Source: Oscillospiraceae bacterium (GTDB lineage Bacteria > Bacillota > Clostridia > Oscillospirales > Ruminococcaceae). From it: a DNA stretch of 15,497 bases. Both the position numbers and the translations under genes were made by a program. Location: positions 1 to 15,497 of the forward strand of contig CAAGBQ010000041.1 in NCBI GenBank assembly GCA_900768105.1, read 5' to 3'. Below are positions 12,787-15,497 of the stretch, piece by piece; the first letter of the stretch is position 1; each line of letters opens with the position of its first letter. The notes beneath the pieces are model-generated. The model had not been told where the DNA came from and ran no database searches. It saw only the letters and a list, made by a program, of their open reading frames with translations.

Positions 12787-14274
12787 ATGAAGATAAGGGA
12801 TATTATGAACAGCGCATTTTCTAAAATAAAATCGTTTTTCCGTCCGGCAGATCTTACGCAGGGCGCCTGTTGGAAAACGATTCTTTCATTTTCGTTTCCG
12901 ATAATTATTTCCTACCTGCTCCAGCAGGTGTATTCCATCAGCGACGCCGCCATAGTGGGCCAAACGCTGACCGCGGGGGAGGTTGCCGGAGTTAACGATA
13001 CAACCTCGCTTATTTTTATCTTTTTGCAGTTCGCCTTCGGCGTTTCTGCGGGCTTTTGCGTAGTTACCTCCTGCCGCGTGGGCGCAAATGACGACGAGGG
13101 CGTGCGCAAATCCCTTGCGACGCAGGTCGTGCTTTCCGCGGGGCTTACCGTTGTGCTGACGGCGCTTGCCCTTGCGCTTTTAAAGCCGATGCTTGCCTGG
13201 ATAAATGTTACGCCGGAAAATCCGGAGGTTTTCCGCGCGGCATATACCTATTGCGCGATAATCTTCGGCGGAATCGGCGCGCAGCTTTTCTATAACTTTA
13301 TCTGCTCCTTTCTGCGGAGCATGGGGGATTCCGTAACGCCGCTTTTGTTTCTGCTTTTTTCAACGGTGCTCAATGTGGGGCTTGACCTGTTGTTTATAAT
13401 TGTGTTCCGCTGGGGCGTTGCGGGCGCGGCGGCGGCAACCGTTTCCGCGCAGCTTATCAGCACGGTGGGCTGCTTTGTTTATGCCTTTACAAAGTACCCG
13501 AAAATCCGCCCGCACGCCGTCGATTGGAAAATTGACGGTCGGGATGCGCTGTTGCACATGGAGCAGGGAATACCCCTCGGCTTACAGTTTTCCGTGCTTG
13601 CCGTGGGCATTATTGTAATGCAAAGCGTTGTGGTAAAGTTTGACCTGTTTGGCGGCGTAATGGTTTCAAACGCGGCGCAAAACGGCTTTGGCGCGGCGAA
13701 CAAGCTGCATAACCTGCTTATGACCCCGTTAAGCGGCCTCGGTTCCGCAATGACAAGCTTCACCGCGCAGAATATGGGTGCGGACAGAGCCGACCGCATA
13801 AAAAAGGGCACGCTCCAGGCGCTGGTTATGATGGTGATTATTGCGGGAATTTCCGTTGCGGCGGGTTTGCTGCTTTCAATAAACGGCACATATCTGCGCA
13901 TTTTCTTGAGCGCGGATAAAATCACCGAAGAAACGGTGATTTTCGGCAATCACTTCCTTTATATCGATCTTTCGCTTTATGTTTTCCTTGGCTTTATTTT
14001 TGTAATGCGCAACTGCGTGCAGGGAATAGGCCGCCCGCAGTTTATACTCGGCGCGGGCGCGGCGGAGCTTGTTGCAAGGGTGGCAATCTGCCTTTTTCTG
14101 CCCGCGGCTTTTGCCGGCGGAGAGGTTTCCGCCGCGGCGCCGCTTTCGGCATATCATGCCCTTTGCTTTGCGGATCCTGCGGCGTGGATCGCGGCGGATT
14201 TGGTGCTTTCGGTGCCGTTCCTGCGCAACATAATGAAGATGGATTACGCGTATTTTTACCGCACAAGAAGATAA
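12787..14274 (+). CDS. MATE-family multidrug/Na+(H+)-coupled exporter
   Basis: The 495-residue protein has the two-bundle MATE layout of about 12 membrane helices. The first half opens with LTQGACWKTILSFSFPIIISYLLQQVYSISDAAIVGQ and contains SFLRSMGDSVTPLLF. The second half opens near residue 257 with GIPLGLQFSVLAVGIIVMQSVV and contains SAMTSFTAQNMGADRADRIKKG and MRNCVQGIGRPQF. These are standard motifs of the prokaryotic DinF/NorM-like group of exporters, which expel cationic compounds using an ion gradient. The start is uncertain. ATG 12787 has a short leader without a ribosome binding site. In-frame ATG 12805 has TAAGG (12794-12798) shortly ahead and would give 489 residues. It is a single-gene unit between a consensus promoter and a strong terminator. 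Substrate unknown. Confidence 0.9.
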   Translation: MKIRDIMNSAFSKIKSFFRPADLTQGACWKTILSFSFPIIISYLLQQVYSISDAAIVGQTLTAGEVAGVNDTTSLIFIFLQFAFGVSAGFCVVTSCRVGANDDEGVRKSLATQVVLSAGLTVVLTALALALLKPMLAWINVTPENPEVFRAAYTYCAIIFGGIGAQLFYNFICSFLRSMGDSVTPLLFLLFSTVLNVGLDLLFIIVFRWGVAGAAAATVSAQLISTVGCFVYAFTKYPKIRPHAVDWKIDGRDALLHMEQGIPLGLQFSVLAVGIIVMQSVVVKFDLFGGVMVSNAAQNGFGAANKLHNLLMTPLSGLGSAMTSFTAQNMGADRADRIKKGTLQALVMMVIIAGISVAAGLLLSINGTYLRIFLSADKITEETVIFGNHFLYIDLSLYVFLGFIFVMRNCVQGIGRPQFILGAGAAELVARVAICLFLPAAFAGGEVSAAAPLSAYHALCFADPAAWIAADLVLSVPFLRNIMKMDYAYFYRTRR

Positions 14275-14290
14275 ATTGCGGATGAAGAAC

Positions 14291-14320
14291 AGAAAAGGCA
14301 GCCGAAAGGCTGCCTTTTCT
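14291..14320 (+). terminator. Intrinsic terminator of the MATE gene
   Basis: AGAAAAGGCAGCC (14291-14303), GAAA tetraloop (GNRA type), GGCTGCCTTTTCT (14308-14320). The perfect 13-bp stem includes a T-run in its 3' arm. Confidence 0.9.
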
Positions 14321-14384
14321 ATTCTTCAATTGATACCTCAACACACTTTTGCAGTTGTTCATCCGAAGTTAGCAGTAATATTCA

Positions 14385-14413
14385 TAAAATCTTTCGTAAA
14401 ATTTATCATAAAA
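14385..14413 (-). repeat. Decayed second copy of the toxin-antitoxin operator/promoter
   Basis: This 29-base stretch aligns without gaps to 15145-15173, identical at about 22 positions: TAAAATC, then a diverged 7-mer, AAATTTATC, one mismatch, TAAAA. Weaker matches continue on both sides, such as TAGCA at equal distance on the left and a GAA..G pattern on the right. It lies on the far side of the toxin gene from the working promoter. Its -10 position reads TAACTT on the minus strand, so it is probably not active. Confidence 0.5.
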
Positions 14414-14424
14414 TTCGCTGAAGG

Positions 14425-14472
14425 GTTTATGCTTGATTTTAAGGCAAATCGGCAGCCATGCAAAGCATAAAC
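14425..14472. repeat. Inverted repeat between the MATE gene and the toxin gene
   Basis: GTTTATGCTT (14425-14434) and AAGCATAAAC (14463-14472) are perfect 10-base inverted repeats around a 28-base loop. A competing hairpin, GCAAAGC (14460-14466) with GCTTTGC (14475-14481), overlaps the right arm. There is no U-run on either strand. Function unknown. Confidence 0.5.
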
Positions 14473-14492
14473 TTGCTTTGCAAAGGCGGGCG

Positions 14493-14521
14493 TTGCCTGT
14501 GCGGAAAAAATGTGATATAAT
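14493..14521 (+). promoter_or_regulatory. Predicted plus-strand promoter facing the 3' end of the toxin gene
   Basis: TTGCCT (14493-14498), 17-base spacer, TATAAT (14516-14521). Transcription would begin near 14528 and run antisense through the toxin and antitoxin genes (stop of the toxin at 14536). No convincing plus-strand gene begins before 15197. It may make an antisense RNA, serve the distant 15197 gene, or be a chance match. Confidence 0.5.
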
Positions 14522-14535
14522 TGCTCGTAAGAAAA

Positions 14536-14856
14536 TCAAATATCGCCGAAAAGGACGCGTATATAGTCGCGGCGGCTGTAAAGAACTCTGTCGATGTAGA
14601 TGTTGTCTTTGAAAGAACGGTAGAAAATAATGTAATTTCCGCTGGTAAGGAAACGGCGGTGGCTTCCGTCGTCATCGTGAGTTACCGCATAGAGAGGAAC
14701 GCCGATGGCAGCGTGGTCACGCAGCATACGCATGGTTTTGGTGATTTTCTTGAGAGTGGAAACTGCCGCTTGCGGATTGTTAAGCTCCATCGAAATGTAA
14801 GCTTTGATTTCGGCAAGGTCGTTTTTGGCTTCGGAAGATGAATTCAGCTTATTCAC
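14536..14856 (-). CDS. RelE/ParE-superfamily toxin of a type II toxin-antitoxin system
   Basis: The 106-residue protein has the RelE/ParE fold signature. An N-terminal strand and helix pair reads SSSEAKNDLAEIKAYISMEL (7-25). A central hairpin follows, with GVPLYAVTHDDDGSHRRFLTSGNYIIFYRS. The family ending is IDRVLYSRRDYIRVLF (88-103). ParE-type members poison gyrase and RelE/YoeB-type members cut mRNA on the ribosome; the two cannot be told apart safely here. The start is taken as GTG 14856, which overlaps the antitoxin stop by 8 bases (translational coupling). TTG 14862 is an alternative. No strong ribosome binding site precedes either, though GAGGAGG (14880-14886) lies about 25 bases up inside the antitoxin gene. 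It is intact, with no frameshift. Confidence 0.85.
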   Translation of the reverse strand: MNKLNSSSEAKNDLAEIKAYISMELNNPQAAVSTLKKITKTMRMLRDHAAIGVPLYAVTHDDDGSHRRFLTSGNYIIFYRSFKDNIYIDRVLYSRRDYIRVLFGDI

Positions 14857-15103
14857 CGGCAATTCCGAGACTCTGCTCGACCTCCTCAAGGCTTAACCAA
14901 CCCTCGGTTTCGCCGGAGCGGCGGCCTTTTTCAAGCTCGTCCATCAGGCGGATGTAGGCGTGAAGCTTTTCGTACTCCTGAATGTCGAGTATGGCATATT
15001 TTCCGCGGCCGTTTTTCGTAAGAAAAACAGGGGAACCCTCCGCGACATCGTTAAGCACCTCGGTGTAATTGCGAAGGTCGGAAATCGGTTTGATATTAGG
15101 CAT
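14849..15103 (-). CDS. Phd/YefM-family antitoxin
   Basis: The 84-residue protein begins MPNIKPISDLRNYTEVLNDV and continues GSPVFLTKNGRGKYAILDIQEYEKL. This is the DNA-binding Phd/YefM fold (about 1-50). An acidic, probably flexible C-terminal arm (about 51-84) would wrap the toxin. Antitoxins of this family neutralise the toxin by direct binding and repress their own promoter. ATG 15103 is chosen because AAAGGAG stands 8 bases ahead; the frame is open further up but has no such site. The gene comes first in the operon and overlaps the toxin gene, the usual order. Promoter 15126-15153 and the dyad at 15142-15180 fit autoregulation. Confidence 0.88.
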   Translation of the reverse strand: MPNIKPISDLRNYTEVLNDVAEGSPVFLTKNGRGKYAILDIQEYEKLHAYIRLMDELEKGRRSGETEGWLSLEEVEQSLGIAGE

Positions 15104-15125
15104 TATATCAGCTCCTTTCGGATAT

Positions 15126-15153
15126 ATTATAGCACATTTTGCTGTAAAATCAA
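15126..15153 (-). promoter_or_regulatory. sigma-A promoter of the toxin-antitoxin operon
   Basis: On the minus strand TTGATT (15153-15148), 16-base spacer, perfect TATAAT (15131-15126). It is 22 bases before the antitoxin start. Its -35 box lies inside the dyad element at 15142-15180. Confidence 0.8.
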
Positions 15154-15180
15154 GAGATAAATTTATCGTAAAATTTACAG
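15142..15180. promoter_or_regulatory. Nested dyad, likely operator of the toxin-antitoxin operon
   Basis: A perfect 12-base palindrome GATAAATTTATC (15156-15167) is centred within outer arms CTGTAAA (15142-15148) and TTTACAG (15174-15180). The element overlaps the -35 box of the antitoxin promoter, a position suited to repression by the antitoxin or the toxin-antitoxin complex. It also stands 17 bases ahead of the plus-strand gene at 15197, so that gene could be affected too. Confidence 0.6.
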
Positions 15181-15196
15181 AAAAGAGGCTTTGAGC

Positions 15197-15497
15197 ATGG
15201 GACATTTTGAAAGAGGAATATCAACGGCGCTTTGCGTAATCTGCCTTTTGTGCGGCGTGCTGCTTGCGGTGCTCGGAATAGGCGGAAGCTACGGAGAGGA
15301 CAGCGGCGGGCTGCTCCTTGGCGCGCTGCTGTTTTTGGTTGTGCCTTCGGTAATGCTTTTTGCAATGTACGGCGGCGGCACGGCAAAGAAAACGAGCACG
15401 GATCCGGTGGGCATTGTTGCGGGCGCGGCAATGGCTTTGATAGCCACCGGAACGGTTGTGTATATCGGAACGGCGGGGCTGTTTAAAGAGGCAGGCC
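15197..15497 (+). CDS. Small multi-spanning membrane protein, N-terminal part (cut by window edge)
   Basis: From ATG 15197 the frame stays open to the right edge, giving 100 residues with no stop. Three hydrophobic segments are seen at about 9-29 (STALCVICLLCGVLLAVLGIG), 38-58 (GLLLGALLFLVVPSVMLFAMY) and 72-95 (GIVAGAAMALIATGTVVYIG), joined by short polar loops. I do not recognise the family. AAGAGG (15183-15188) lies 8 bases before the start. No clear plus-strand promoter is seen between the antitoxin gene and this start; transcription might come from 14493-14521 or share the dyad region. Confidence 0.65.
   Translation, partial: MGHFERGISTALCVICLLCGVLLAVLGIGGSYGEDSGGLLLGALLFLVVPSVMLFAMYGGGTAKKTSTDPVGIVAGAAMALIATGTVVYIGTAGLFKEAG

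Noticed and set aside
14042..14362. Minus-strand frame starting MNNCKSVLRYQLK, possibly driven by the decayed operator copy
   Set aside because: It passes through the MATE terminator and then antisense to the MATE gene; no ribosome binding site or family pattern.
14521..14841. Plus-strand frame opposite the toxin gene
   Set aside because: It starts at TTG on the -10 box of the predicted promoter and mirrors the toxin gene; any RNA here is more likely non-coding.
1..15497. CRISPR arrays, insertion sequences or phage genes
   Set aside because: No regularly spaced repeats, transposase, integrase or phage structural motifs were seen in any frame.

Overview
The window looks like a chromosomal segment of an anaerobic, low-to-mid GC Firmicute, most likely a gut-type Clostridia (Oscillospirales/Ruminococcaceae-like). 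The basis is strong AAGGAGG-type ribosome binding sites, near-consensus sigma-A promoters, many intrinsic terminators, Gram-positive lipoproteins, a VanY-type cell-wall carboxypeptidase and a cobalamin riboswitch. The lineage is an inference from style, not a marker-gene call.

Layout. At the left edge is the N-terminal part of a membrane-anchored VanY/M15-type D,D-carboxypeptidase (minus). It is divergent from a maltose/galactoside-type O-acetyltransferase (plus). Next is a compact plus-strand operon: trkA, trkH, mscL, an RluA-family pseudouridine synthase and an SseB-domain protein. Gaps are 4 and 24 bases, then 4 bases, then a 17-base overlap. It joins K+ uptake with the emergency osmotic release valve.

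From about 6.5 to 7.9 kb is a minus-strand cobalamin module. It contains an adenosyltransferase (CobO/BtuR type) with its own promoter. Downstream is a second promoter, a cobalamin riboswitch, two tandem terminator-like hairpins and then a 105-residue AraC-type regulator made of the DNA-binding domain only. The riboswitch has no transporter or biosynthesis gene under it, so the nearest target is a transcription factor. I consider this the most interesting part of the window.

From 8.0 to 14.3 kb are single-gene units, mostly with their own promoter and terminator: a YD-repeat lipoprotein, tRNA-Pro(CGG), a cysteine-rich DUF2284-type protein (minus), a large lipoprotein with an N-terminal propeller-like part fused to a solute-binding domain, and a MATE exporter.

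At 14.4-15.2 kb is a minus-strand type II toxin-antitoxin pair (Phd/YefM-type antitoxin, RelE/ParE-type toxin). It has a dyad operator, a decayed second copy of that operator/promoter on the far side of the toxin, and a predicted antisense promoter facing the toxin 3' end. A degraded piece that resembles this antitoxin lies behind tRNA-Pro at 9.4 kb. The window ends inside a small membrane protein gene (plus).
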